In this document: positions 54,325 through 63,736 of the stretch, piece by piece
How the letters are laid out: each line of letters starts with the position of its first letter
Numbering within the stretch: the stretch's first letter is position 1
Source of the DNA: Kistimonas sp964291505
Lineage (GTDB): Bacteria; Pseudomonadota; Gammaproteobacteria; Pseudomonadales; Endozoicomonadaceae
Reading direction: 5' to 3'
Assembly: GCA_964291505.2 (NCBI GenBank)
Contig: OZ220199.1
Coordinates: forward strand, 1,488,001-1,552,000
DNA: 64,000 bases
Notes under the pieces: generated by a model
Told to the model about the DNA's origin: nothing
Seen by the model: only the letters and a program-made list of their open reading frames with translations
Database searches by the model: none
Position numbers and translations under genes: made by a program

Positions 54325-55314
54325 TTACCCCGTAAATAGGGTTTCGCCTATCTCAAGGTACTGATGGATTGTGGCAGCAATTAGCCCGGTGCTGTCGCCC
54401 GCCTGATGTTGTGAATGTTGTAATTGAATTGCGAGGGGCCTGTCACCCCGGGCATCCAGTAGTATTGGTGTGGTGTCTGGCTGTATGAGGCAGACGGCAC
54501 CACAGCCGCGGGTAAGGACAGTCTTTGCCGCAGGTATCATCGTATCCGTTGTGACGGGTTCTGCTATCAACTCTTCCAGCTGTGGCAGGGTCAGCAATAG
54601 CAGTTTAATACCCTGTAAATCGTATGGCAGACGTCGTGTTTTAGACACAGAGGAGGGGGCCATGAATAAGTCGATATGTTCTTCCCGACAATGGCGAATA
54701 ATGTAACTGATGGCTTCTTCCGGTAAATCACTGTCCATAAAGACCAGGCGGGAGTTGGCAATATGGGGCCAGCGGCTTTTCAGATGACCGAAGGTGACAT
54801 GGTTGTAAATATCCATGTCATTCAGCGTCATCAGTCGTTTTCCGCCGCGTTCAATAATGCGGGTGCGGGAACCGCTTTGCATCTGCTTCAGTATGATGCA
54901 CTGGTCTGCCTGGATACCGATTTTCCGGGCATCTTCCAGCAGCCAATCGCCTTTGTAATCATCGCCAACCCAGGCAATCAGAGATGTCTGGTTGCCCAGG
55001 TTAACAAGGTGTTCAACAACCAGTCGTGCCATGCCGTCGGCGGCATACGAGGTTCTGGCATTGGCGGTGTGCTCATTGTCCATCGCGCCAAAAATGGACA
55101 GGGTGCGGTTCAGGGTCAGTGCACCAATACCGGTAATGCGTTTTTGAACGGGCAGGACATAGGCGCGGCCAAGTATCTGTCCTTTGCGGGTTAACTGGGA
55201 AATGTAGCCAGCTACGGCAGAGCGGGACAGCTCCAGTTTTTCAGCCAGCTCTTTCTGGGAGATCGCCGGGTTTTGTTGGATGAGATCCAGGACGCGTTGT
55301 TCATTGCTTTTCAT
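54325..55314 (-). CDS. HTH plus PfkB-family sugar kinase fusion
   Basis: This 329-aa protein has an N-terminal MarR/ArsR-like HTH (residues about 5-45: NPAISQKELAEKLELSRSAV) joined to a PfkB/ribokinase domain (GALTLNRTLS ... NLGNQTSLIAWVGDDYKGDW). This is the architecture of YeiI/pseudouridine-kinase-like proteins. The anion-hole motif, normally GAGD, reads QAGDS (near residue 310), keeping the catalytic Asp but losing the first Gly. It may be a nucleoside or sugar kinase that also regulates transcription, or a kinase-derived sensor. Confidence 0.83.
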   Translation of the reverse strand: MKSNEQRVLDLIQQNPAISQKELAEKLELSRSAVAGYISQLTRKGQILGRAYVLPVQKRITGIGALTLNRTLSIFGAMDNEHTANARTSYAADGMARLVVEHLVNLGNQTSLIAWVGDDYKGDWLLEDARKIGIQADQCIILKQMQSGSRTRIIERGGKRLMTLNDMDIYNHVTFGHLKSRWPHIANSRLVFMDSDLPEEAISYIIRHCREEHIDLFMAPSSVSKTRRLPYDLQGIKLLLLTLPQLEELIAEPVTTDTMIPAAKTVLTRGCGAVCLIQPDTTPILLDARGDRPLAIQLQHSQHQAGDSTGLIAATIHQYLEIGETLFTG

Positions 55315-55502
55315 GGAGACGGCAGATTCCTGAATACAGCCGGAGGAGAGTCGTCAGTCGGGGGGTAACCTTAGCGGTTTCTGTTTTCAGGATAAAGTGT
55401 TTCGTGATGTGATGAATTGAGCCGGATTAAAACTGACAGGCATTGAGGATTGCCTGCCAGTTCTTAGGATGAATCAGGGGGGTTATAGCCAGAAATAAGG
55501 TT

Positions 55503-55991
55503 TTACCATCCCTGTTGACTAAGGTGAGAAGACATATCCTGAAGCGATATCGCATTTGCGTCATCGGAAGTCATTTCAGTAATACTTTCTGCCCTGAGTA
55601 AAATCATGCCGGTATTACTGCTGTCCTGTATTGGACTAAATAACTGTAGTTTTCCATAAACGTCGATGTTCTTGTAATTAATGATATCCCGGCTATACAG
55701 TAGTATTTTAGGTGCGCCAGTAATGCCGGTAATATTGGGCGTAAAGACATATTTGTAATGGATATGCATAACGCCGTCGTCGTACCATGGGCGTTCTGGC
55801 GCAGGTAGTGATTCAGGCCAGGTTTCAATATTTCCTCTCATTAATACTGTTCTGTCGCCGGCCTGTTGAATAATTGCTGAAAGGAAATCATTAAATGACT
55901 CTAAACGTATAAGATCAGGATCCTTAGAGGCAAAAGTTGGAATACTGTTAATTAAAAAAAGCATACTTACGACATATAACAAGCGTCTCAT
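55503..55991 (-). CDS. Periplasmic or secreted protein of unknown family
   Basis: This 162-aa protein has an N-terminal signal peptide (RRLLYVVSMLFLINSIPTFA) with probable cleavage after TFA. The mature part is mixed alpha/beta with no Cys and no recognised motif. It is a single gene, about 190 bp downstream of the HTH-PfkB gene's 5' end, on the same strand. Confidence 0.7.
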   Translation of the reverse strand: MRRLLYVVSMLFLINSIPTFASKDPDLIRLESFNDFLSAIIQQAGDRTVLMRGNIETWPESLPAPERPWYDDGVMHIHYKYVFTPNITGITGAPKILLYSRDIINYKNIDVYGKLQLFSPIQDSSNTGMILLRAESITEMTSDDANAISLQDMSSHLSQQGW

Positions 55992-56193
55992 GTCTTTTAT
56001 TCCTCAGAATAATTATATTTAATTCAGGGCGATTTGCCCGTGAGGAAGTATAGACAGTGATGGTGAGTAAACGTCATCAAACGTTAGTTTATTCCGTTTA
56101 GTCAGGAAGTCGTGTTACGTTGAACGTTTATCTCATAGTCATTTAGGTGACACTTATTTCGTCTATTCACGGGGTAGTGAATATTTCCAGATA

Positions 56194-57117
56194 TTAACGC
56201 AATAAAATGCATTGTTCGTATACAACCTGTCGAAACCAGCATTGTGCCGGGTCCTTGTGTTGCAATCGATGCCATGTTAGCAGGTAGTTCAGTTCCATGA
56301 ACGTGACCCCCGCCGGCAGTTCCAGTAATACCAGGTTATGGCGTTTGGTCAGCACCTTTGACATTTCCCGGGTACCTATCATCAGCGCCTGATTACTGGC
56401 AGCCACCTCAAGGCCCAGCTGGATATCACTGGTTTCCAGAATCACGGTTCTGGAAAGTCCTTTGCGCGCCAGCTCACGATCAAAACGCCCCATTTCGGAA
56501 AACTCGGCAATATCGACCTTTACATGAGGCACTGAAAGCAGTTCGGCCATGGTCAGGGATGTTTTGCTGGCCAGAGGATGGTTTCGGCTGACCATGCCGA
56601 CAGGGGTTGCCGGACAAAGGGTTCGTTGATACAGATCCGGCCTGTCCTGGGCGACAAAGTTAATGGCCAGGTCTAACCGACCAGAGGCCATGTCACGAAT
56701 GCTGTCGTTATTCCAGGGATGTAATCCCAATCGCACCTTTGGTGCTACCTGACCAAGCCATGCCAGCAGATCCGGGATGAGCTGGACCGCGATATGATCC
56801 ATGGCGCTGAGGGTAAAGTGTCGCTTGCACTGTGCTGGGTCGAAGGCGGCCGGACGCACCAAAAGGGAAAGCTGTTTTAGCAGGGCCGCCAGATCACTTT
56901 GTAATGCCAGCGCACGAGCGGTGGGTTGTAAACCGTGGGGACGGCGGATGAAGAGTTCATCCTGAAAATGCTCTCGCAGGCGCTGAAGCGAGCGACTGAT
57001 GGCGGACTGGCTGAGGTTAAGGTGCCTGGATGCACGGCTGACACTGCGCTCTTCGAGCAGAACATGCAGGTGCACCAGCAGGTTGAGGTCATAACGTCGG
57101 AGTTCTTCGATATCCAT
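56194..57117 (-). CDS. LysR-family regulator (NodD/LeuO-like)
   Basis: This 307-aa LysR protein opens with the NodD/LeuO-type RYDLNLLVHLHVLLEERSVS and HTH SRASRHLNLSQSAISRSLQR. The C-terminal inducer domain follows (FTLSAMDHIAVQLIPDLL). It is divergent from the FadL-type porin gene with about 205 bp between the starts, making that porin its likely target. Confidence 0.9.
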   Translation of the reverse strand: MDIEELRRYDLNLLVHLHVLLEERSVSRASRHLNLSQSAISRSLQRLREHFQDELFIRRPHGLQPTARALALQSDLAALLKQLSLLVRPAAFDPAQCKRHFTLSAMDHIAVQLIPDLLAWLGQVAPKVRLGLHPWNNDSIRDMASGRLDLAINFVAQDRPDLYQRTLCPATPVGMVSRNHPLASKTSLTMAELLSVPHVKVDIAEFSEMGRFDRELARKGLSRTVILETSDIQLGLEVAASNQALMIGTREMSKVLTKRHNLVLLELPAGVTFMELNYLLTWHRLQHKDPAQCWFRQVVYEQCILLR

Positions 57118-57323
57118 GCGTGGTCATTGGTGCAATAGGGGGACGAAAGTATAGGTAAATTTGTTTTTGTGCGTGATATGCATAAAACGCAAATCTGGTA
57201 GTTGGATAAATCAATAGGAAGCAAACCGTAGTCTGGGTAAAGTGCCTGCATTTTGTAAGTATCCTGTCATCGGCGCCAAGACCGAGCAGGGGCACACCCA
57301 CACAATCCAAAGACCATTCCTTT

Positions 57324-58535
57324 ATGTCACGCACACCTCGCTTTACCCGTACATCGTTGTCTATTGCGGTATTGGCAACACTCCCCATGATGGCCAGTGC
57401 GGCTGGTTTTCAGGTAAATGAGCACAGTGCTGCAGGTTTGGGGCGCGCATTTGCCGGTGAAGCGGCGATTGCTGATGATGCTTCTGTGATTGCACGTAAT
57501 GCGGCCGGCATGTCCCTGCTGGACAGTCAGATGTTTACGGCAGCTGTCAGCTATATCAAGCCGGAAGTGGACGTGAAGCTGGAAGGCGAACGTACAGCTA
57601 AGAATGTTGCAGATGAGGCAGTTGTTCCGACGTTTTACTATGTTCGCCCGATTGATGAGCGCTGGACGGTGGGTATCGGAGGTTTCAGTAACTTTGGTCT
57701 GGCAACCCATTATGGTAGTGCTTCTGGCATTACTTTAGGGGCAGATGAGACAGAGCTGACAACCTATAACCTGAATCCGTCTGTTGCTTACCGGGTCAAT
57801 GATGACCTGAGTGTGGGTTTTGGTGTGAACTTTGTTTATGCGGATGCGACATTGTCATCAACTCTGCCTCCTACGATGGGATCTAAAGAAGCATTCACCT
57901 TGAAAGGTGATGACTGGGGATATGGCTGGAATGCCGGTATTTTATGGCAGGCAACTGACTCAACGCGGGTGGGTTTGAGCTACCGCTCTCAAGTCAAATT
58001 AACGCTGGAAGGAAAAGTATCATCAGAAGTTAATGCGGGTTGGAATACCGGTGGATCTGTTGATCTGACACTGCCCTCAATCACAGAGTTATCTTTCCTG
58101 CATCAACTTAATGACAAGTTGGCTATTCATGCCAGTGCTGTCCATACTGGTTGGTCAAGCTTTGATGAACTGGCAACAGACCTCGATAATGGGGCACCAT
58201 TCGATCCAGTGCCTGAAGAGTGGAAAGAAAGCTGGCGCTATGCGGTAGGTATGACTTACCAGTACAGCGACAAATGGACATGGCGCACCGGTATCGCTAA
58301 GGATAATAGCCCAGTTCGTAACGAACACCGGACGTTCCGGATTCCCGATGCTGATCGTGTGTGGGTAAGTGTTGGTGGAAGCTACAAGCTTGATAAGTCT
58401 CAGAGTATTGATTTTGGTTATGCCTATTTGCAGGGCAAAAAGGTAGATATCAATGAGAAAAAATATGCTCTCAAGGCTGAAGTCAAAGCCGCAGATGTCC
58501 ACATCCTGAGCCTGCAGTACAACTACAGCTTCTGA
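57324..58535 (+). CDS. FadL/OmpP1/TodX-family outer-membrane channel
   Basis: This 403-aa protein has a signal peptide (SIAVLATLPMMASA) and the FadL N-terminal plug motif AGFQVNEHSAAGLGRAFAGE followed by NAAGMSLL. Many alternating beta-strands follow, ending in an aromatic C-terminus (SLQYNYSF) that fits outer-membrane insertion. FadL channels take up long-chain fatty acids or hydrophobic compounds. It is possibly regulated by the divergent LysR gene. A 13-bp hairpin terminator follows. Confidence 0.93.
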   Translation: MSRTPRFTRTSLSIAVLATLPMMASAAGFQVNEHSAAGLGRAFAGEAAIADDASVIARNAAGMSLLDSQMFTAAVSYIKPEVDVKLEGERTAKNVADEAVVPTFYYVRPIDERWTVGIGGFSNFGLATHYGSASGITLGADETELTTYNLNPSVAYRVNDDLSVGFGVNFVYADATLSSTLPPTMGSKEAFTLKGDDWGYGWNAGILWQATDSTRVGLSYRSQVKLTLEGKVSSEVNAGWNTGGSVDLTLPSITELSFLHQLNDKLAIHASAVHTGWSSFDELATDLDNGAPFDPVPEEWKESWRYAVGMTYQYSDKWTWRTGIAKDNSPVRNEHRTFRIPDADRVWVSVGGSYKLDKSQSIDFGYAYLQGKKVDINEKKYALKAEVKAADVHILSLQYNYSF

Positions 58536-58548
58536 GTGATGTAATAAA

Positions 58549-58590
58549 AACGACAAAGGCTGCATAAAAGACTATCAAGCCTTTGTCGTT
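58549..58590. terminator. Bidirectional terminator after the FadL gene
   Basis: AACGACAAAGGCT and AGCCTTTGTCGTT form a perfect 13-bp stem with a 16-nt loop, followed by ATTTTC. The right arm overlaps the stop codon of the convergent ankyrin gene. Confidence 0.85.
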
Positions 58591-61500
58591 ATTTTCTTAC
58601 TTTCGCGCGCCCAGACTGCGTACTTGACGCTCTCTTTCTGTTTTTCCTGATAGTTGCAGCGACAGGTAATTGTTCAGAGTCGTCTTGTTTTGATTGTTGC
58701 TCAACTGGATATGCAGATCGCTGTGCAGATGGTTGGTCTTGGCTAAGAGCACAACCTGTCTGTGCAGAGGGCGTGGTTTCACTATCGGATGGTTCTTTCT
58801 GTCCAGTCATACTCGATTGTTTCGGTGTCGTAGATGGCCGTGCCATGACAACAGAAGGTATTTCCGGTAACGACTCAATGCTTTCATGTAACTCACTTCT
58901 AGACTCTCCTTTACCTAAATCTTCAGGTATGTCTATCTGGTCAGGCGAAGAAATCAGCGGCAGTAGTGACTGGTCTTCTGCAGATTGCATATTTATCTCA
59001 TGGCTTGTTGTTGCGCTGGTTACTGGCTCAAACATCAGGTCAGGGGGGATAGCAGTTATTTGAAATGGGATACTGGTTTGTGGTGACATGGCGAATGTAA
59101 GATCCCAATCCTGTACCGGTTCTGCTTCTGTTGTTCCAATAAAAACGGTAGGTGCTGGCGGTTGTTTGGTTGTTGCCAATGTAACTTGGGATTGTCTGGT
59201 GTGTAGGTGCTCGCGCAGTAAGTGTATTTTGCTGGAATCATGAATACGTTCTATGCATTTGTTGATATTCGGCGTGGATGTCTTGCTGGCAATCATCGTG
59301 AGAATTTCCCGACTGCCTGGGAGTAATAGCTGGAGTGCATGATCAAGGGCGGTATTATTATCTTGATCAGTCATGTTTGGATCGGCGCCATGTTGTAATA
59401 AAAGTCCAATGATGTGCTTATGATGTTCATATGGCTGACATAGGGCTTTATGGAGTGCTGTCCTGCAGATAATTTTTTCGTGGAAGGTTTGTCTGGATTT
59501 TATATTGAGTTGTTTGGTTAATTGGTCATCAGAAAATTTTCCTGATTCTTTTATCGCCTTTATTAGCTTATCTAAGCATGCAAAATTAGTCCTTCCCTGC
59601 TTTTCTTCCGTGATGGTCAATGCATGATGAAACGATGTTGAAGTCTTTTCGAGACCGATGTCAGCACCAGCATTGATGAGTGGTTTATATAAATGCGTTA
59701 ATCCCATCGAAGCGGCACAATTCAACGCTGTAACATCATCGCTATCAGAAAAATTAATGTAATGCTTCGCTTCTGAGGGATATTGATCAGCAAATGCTTC
59801 CAGCCATTTCATCATTTTATTCAACAAGCTGAAGATGTTTGTTTCAACGATTTTCTCAACTGGATTATATAGAGTAAACCCTCGTGCGTAGGCGTTAATA
59901 ATGGCACGAATCAGCGGTGTTGATTCCTCCATATCCAAGTCCGGGTACCGCCCAGGCCGGAGAAAGAAGGGGATTTCTTGCGAGGAGGGCTTTGTTGCGA
60001 TTCGAGGCAGCGTTGTAATGGAGGGTAAGTCAAAAGGCTCATCGGTAATGGTAGTTAACGCAAAGGATTCGGTACTGACGGGCAGTACAGCTTGTGACAT
60101 GGAGGCGGAGGATACGAAAATTGGCATAGGATCTTCCTGTATAACTGCCGCTTGTGGCCTCATTTCCCTGATAACAGGGCCTGCAGTGTCAGACTCCCGG
60201 ACAGCAGTGGCTGATGCCACTCGGTAAGAGCATTGTGGTAGTAACAGGGCTGAGCTTAAAAGTGGTGATTGTATGCCCGTGACAAGTGAGGTCTCAATGG
60301 TCAGAGCGTCAGTAACAGAAACAGACGCCACCCCGGTGGTAGTTGCTGTTGTTTGCGAATACGGTTTGACCGTTCCAGACCTGATGGGTTGTGTTGGCAA
60401 GTGAACCGAGTGTGGAAGGCTCAGGCTGGAAGAAAAGGGCGAAGAGGCTAACGCATCGCTTGGGAGTGGGCTTGTCATGCTTGGCCGTATCGTTTGAAGT
60501 ACGGTTGGTAAGCGTGATTGTATTGATGCTGCCTGGCTGACGTTTCTTGTTCGTGTAACCGATGGACTGACCAAAAGGAGGATAGAACCTTCTGATTTTT
60601 TCGAGATTAATTGACTGATTCCAGTTGGTTTTTGTTGCGTGTAATGCTGCTCTGCGGGCCTGTAAATTTCATTATATAAAGCACGTATTCTTCCATAGAT
60701 TTGAGAGGTTGTTTTCTTCATCTCCGTATTGAGATACCTTTTAACATCTTCCTGTCTTGTCTTATGGATCAGGAGCCTTAAAAAGGCATTGCATTCCTCG
60801 AAAGGCAACGGTTCAAGTAAAAATAAGGGGGTTTGACCTTGGGTATTGATCTGGTTGGGATCAGCACCATACTCCAATAATTGATGAATAACGTTACCAA
60901 TACCATCTATTACAGGATGACATGTTAATGCTTTATGCAGAATCCCTTCATGCTGAATCCTTTCATGTTGCCTGCTTGGGTCGTTGGGGTATGTGATTTT
61001 TATTCTGTTAAGCTCCAATGCAATATCTGAGTGGTAGTACTTTTTCATGGCATGCAGATACTGCATTGCATTTTCAGCCAAGTTAAGTTTAGGGAGTTTC
61101 TTTTGTGTGTTGAATAGCAGGAAAAGGGAGCGTCTCTTTGTTTCAAGGTAAGGATTTGCACCGAACATAAAGAGTCGTTCAAAGAGATCAAACATACCGA
61201 AATTTGCGCAGTAGACCAGCGCAGTGTCACCTTCATCATCGGCTTGATTAACAACGATCTGTGCGGCAACCGGGTTTTTCTGGTACAGCGCCTGCAGATC
61301 CGACATTGCTTGATTGATATGCTGCTTAATCATGTCGGTTCTCTCAAATTTTTCATCTACCACCTGCTCATAGAGTGCTCTTGTGAGAGGATTCTCACCA
61401 TGTGCATCAGGTTTAAAGCGGATATCTTCATTGGAGAGGAAACGTCTGTAGCGTTCCGATTCCCATTCGGTGTCGCGTGGATAGGTCTTAACCAGTAATG

Positions 61501-61624
61501 AGAGTGCCTGCGCGGAATACTGCACTGTTCTTCCTCGGGATACAGTAACCACTGGCGCTGGTGATTCCGAAGGTCTATCGGTATGAGGAGAGCCGGGTTG
61601 CGTGGTGTTATCGGTTCGTTCCAT
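58589..61624 (-). CDS. 1011-aa ankyrin protein with duplicated ankyrin module
   Basis: This large protein has two related ankyrin-containing modules of about 215 residues (about 75-300 and 560-785). Matching landmarks are DDEGDTALVYCANFGMFDLF against DSDDVTALNCAASMGLTHLY, and LHKALTCHP ... LLEYGADPNQ against LHKALCQP ... LLQHGADPNM. The 260-residue linker and the C-terminal ~200 residues are Ser/Thr/Pro-rich and probably disordered. The end is basic (RKNRKRASS ... SGRAKVRK), resembling a nuclear localisation signal. No signal peptide or SOCS box is seen. Host-directed role inferred from architecture only. Confidence 0.85.
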   Translation of the reverse strand: MERTDNTTQPGSPHTDRPSESPAPVVTVSRGRTVQYSAQALSLLVKTYPRDTEWESERYRRFLSNEDIRFKPDAHGENPLTRALYEQVVDEKFERTDMIKQHINQAMSDLQALYQKNPVAAQIVVNQADDEGDTALVYCANFGMFDLFERLFMFGANPYLETKRRSLFLLFNTQKKLPKLNLAENAMQYLHAMKKYYHSDIALELNRIKITYPNDPSRQHERIQHEGILHKALTCHPVIDGIGNVIHQLLEYGADPNQINTQGQTPLFLLEPLPFEECNAFLRLLIHKTRQEDVKRYLNTEMKKTTSQIYGRIRALYNEIYRPAEQHYTQQKPTGISQLISKKSEGSILLLVSPSVTRTRNVSQAASIQSRLPTVLQTIRPSMTSPLPSDALASSPFSSSLSLPHSVHLPTQPIRSGTVKPYSQTTATTTGVASVSVTDALTIETSLVTGIQSPLLSSALLLPQCSYRVASATAVRESDTAGPVIREMRPQAAVIQEDPMPIFVSSASMSQAVLPVSTESFALTTITDEPFDLPSITTLPRIATKPSSQEIPFFLRPGRYPDLDMEESTPLIRAIINAYARGFTLYNPVEKIVETNIFSLLNKMMKWLEAFADQYPSEAKHYINFSDSDDVTALNCAASMGLTHLYKPLINAGADIGLEKTSTSFHHALTITEEKQGRTNFACLDKLIKAIKESGKFSDDQLTKQLNIKSRQTFHEKIICRTALHKALCQPYEHHKHIIGLLLQHGADPNMTDQDNNTALDHALQLLLPGSREILTMIASKTSTPNINKCIERIHDSSKIHLLREHLHTRQSQVTLATTKQPPAPTVFIGTTEAEPVQDWDLTFAMSPQTSIPFQITAIPPDLMFEPVTSATTSHEINMQSAEDQSLLPLISSPDQIDIPEDLGKGESRSELHESIESLPEIPSVVMARPSTTPKQSSMTGQKEPSDSETTPSAQTGCALSQDQPSAQRSAYPVEQQSKQDDSEQLPVAATIRKNRKRASSTQSGRAKVRK

Positions 61625-61750
61625 AACGCTTGTTTCTTGATCTGTGCTATTCAGCGTATTAGTTATAAGACCGAACTGGGCGAAAACAGTTTGGAGCTTT
61701 TAGTTGGTTCTGGTAACTAACTGCTTAGTATTTCTGATAGTCTGAGATAA

Positions 61751-61807
61751 GTTTTTGGTGTGGTTTTTGGTGTGGTTTTTGGTGTGGTTTTTGGTGTGGT
61801 TTTTGGT
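61751..61807. repeat. 12-bp tandem repeat, four and a half units
   Basis: GTTTTTGGTGTG is repeated four times exactly, plus a partial unit, in the gap between the ankyrin gene (leftward) and the SDR gene (rightward). Copy-number change could alter promoter spacing for either gene. Confidence 0.9.
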
Positions 61808-61882
61808 TGCGCGGGTGGTCTATCCGCTTCCTGTCACCTGGTACGCACGTGATCAGGATATCGGCCTAAGAGGATTGGATTC

Positions 61883-62548
61883 ATGAACAGAACGGTTGTG
61901 ATCACCGGAGCAAACCGGGGGATTGGTCTTGAACTGACTCGCCATTATGTGGCACAGGGCGATCAGGTTATTTGTGTTTGCCGGCGCAGTTCTGCCGAGC
62001 TGGAGTCGATAGCCCATCAGGTCATCAGTGGTATTGATGTTTCCGAGGCCGCTGATGTCTCCCGTCTGGCCGATGAGATCGGCGATCAGACGATTGATAT
62101 CCTGATCAATAATGCTGGGATATTCACATCAGAATCCCTTGAGAATATGGATTTTGGCGAGGTTCAGCGGCAGTTTACGGTCAATACTGTGGGGCCGTTA
62201 CGGGTCACCTGGCAGTTGCTGGGTAACCTGACCTCTGGGAGTAAGGTAATCATGATCACCAGCCGGATGGGCTCCATGGAGGACAACAGCTCTGGAGGTT
62301 ACTATGGCTACCGTGCTTCCAAGGCGGCGCTGAACGCTATCGGTGTATCCCTGGCACGTGATCTTGCTGAAGCCGGGATTGCCGTTGCATTGCTGCACCC
62401 AGGATTTGTTCAGACACGTATGGTCAAGTTCTCGGGAGATGTGACGCCGGAAGAATCCGCCCAAGGGCTGGCAAAGCAGATTGAGGCGTTAACGCTGGAA
62501 GACAGTGGATGTTTTCGTCATGCCAACGGCGACCATTTACCCTGGTAA
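61883..62548 (+). CDS. Short-chain dehydrogenase (C-factor-like SDR)
   Basis: This 221-aa classical SDR has the NAD(P)-binding TGANRGIG at residues 8-15, NNAG at about 76-79, a catalytic Ser in ITSRMGS, and YxxxK as YGYRASKAA. The length and the PGFVQTRM segment resemble the C-factor/CsgA subgroup of small SDRs. Substrate unknown. Confidence 0.9.
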   Translation: MNRTVVITGANRGIGLELTRHYVAQGDQVICVCRRSSAELESIAHQVISGIDVSEAADVSRLADEIGDQTIDILINNAGIFTSESLENMDFGEVQRQFTVNTVGPLRVTWQLLGNLTSGSKVIMITSRMGSMEDNSSGGYYGYRASKAALNAIGVSLARDLAEAGIAVALLHPGFVQTRMVKFSGDVTPEESAQGLAKQIEALTLEDSGCFRHANGDHLPW

Positions 62549-62642
62549 GTCTATGTTTGTTCAGCTTGGGTTCAGGCTGTGCCGGTTAAGATGAAATGGC
62601 AAATGCGACATGTCCCCCGACAGGCATTGTAAACCCCCTTCA

Positions 62643-62667
62643 CGCCTCTGCCCGGAGGCGTTTTTTT
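62643..62667 (+). terminator. Intrinsic terminator after the SDR gene
   Basis: CGCCTC and GAGGCG form a GC-rich stem with a 6-nt loop, followed by seven T. Confidence 0.9.
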
Positions 62668-62741
62668 ATCGTTGATTGCGCCACCTGAGCGTTTCTGCTG
62701 AGGGTGTTATGGATAGTAAACGGCGGCATTTCCAAGTGGGG

Positions 62742-63374
62742 TTAAATATCTGCTCTATCGTTTGGTAAAGTTGCATCTACCAATGAATTAAATCGTTGGA
62801 TAATCCCTTCAGAAAACGGCGTATCAAGCAGTGTGAGTTTAAAGGTACTTTGTTCGTGTTGTATGCCGTCAAAAAAGTTTTCGTATCCCCATAAAGTACG
62901 AAAAGCTTTAATACCACCATAAGTGAACCCTCCCAGAGGGAGATAGGCCATGATTAGACCGGCATCAATCATGGAATAACAACAGCAGTGAGCAATTTCG
63001 CAGGGACCGCGCAAGCAGGGGGAGCAGAGTAAGGGTTCGCTAATAGTGTCCACGCAGCAATTGCAGCAATGAAAACAGATCACTTCACACGAAAGGATTA
63101 AGCCGCACAGAAAACCATGAAGCATATAATAGGCTGTTCCAATAGCTATTGTTGGAATAGTTGACACTATTCTGAATGTCCAGAGACATATTTTTTTGAA
63201 ATTACTATCATCAGGAACGTGGTGGTACGGTACGCTAGTTGCTGGGACAACAGTCCATCCGTTTACAATACCACTGGAGCTTTCAGTGTCTGAAAGGCTT
63301 TCTTGGGGTTCCTCTTGCTGAAGGTTAACAGGAGCTATAGGTTGCGAGGTTTGAGGGGTATTTAAATCAAACAT
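62742..63374 (-). CDS. Cys-rich membrane protein, possible lipid-modified host-directed protein
   Basis: This is a 210-aa protein of unknown family. The first ~60 residues are polar and disordered. Residues about 65-140 combine hydrophobic segments (FRIVSTIPTIAIGTAYYML) with 13 cysteines in about 50 residues, in clusters CFHCCNCC and CSPCLRGPCEIAHCCC. Another hydrophobic segment follows (AGLIMAYLPLGGFTYGG). Such membrane-adjacent Cys clusters resemble palmitoylated eukaryotic proteins or could bind metal. Neither is proven. The gene is AT-rich and stands alone. Confidence 0.7.
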   Translation of the reverse strand: MFDLNTPQTSQPIAPVNLQQEEPQESLSDTESSSGIVNGWTVVPATSVPYHHVPDDSNFKKICLWTFRIVSTIPTIAIGTAYYMLHGFLCGLILSCEVICFHCCNCCVDTISEPLLCSPCLRGPCEIAHCCCYSMIDAGLIMAYLPLGGFTYGGIKAFRTLWGYENFFDGIQHEQSTFKLTLLDTPFSEGIIQRFNSLVDATLPNDRADI

Positions 63375-63736
63375 ATTTGAGTACCTACTAATAGAACAAT
63401 CAATAAACGATTACTTGCTAACACACAAACGCTCCAATGAGACCGGGTCTTTCATTGATAATGACATTGTTTTAATTAATAAGTTTCATTGTTGAAGCAA
63501 CATCAGTAGTTATAGTGAAAGAGTATTTTTTATGGGGATAAAAAGGGCACCAGAGTGGCGTATTGCTCTAATTGAGTGGCTCAGGTTTCTAATTGCATCT
63601 GGTTGTTAATTACGGTGACTATTTTATGACCTGTACGAAGGCGTTATCGGATAGGAGTCATTTATATTGTAATAACCCGGTTATTTTTAGATAGTAGCAC
63701 CGATGCTGTGATGTATTTCCAAGGGATTCGGCGCCT
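63375..63736. other. Intergenic stretch
   Basis: No gene is supported here. It is an AT-rich divergent region that should hold promoters for the Cys-rich protein (leftward) and the channel gene (rightward). Confidence 0.4.

Noticed and set aside
58589..61624. SOCS box or F-box in the 1011-aa ankyrin protein
   Set aside because: Its C-terminus is Ser/Thr-rich and basic with no LCR or LPxP pair, so it is not grouped with the ankyrin-SOCS trio.
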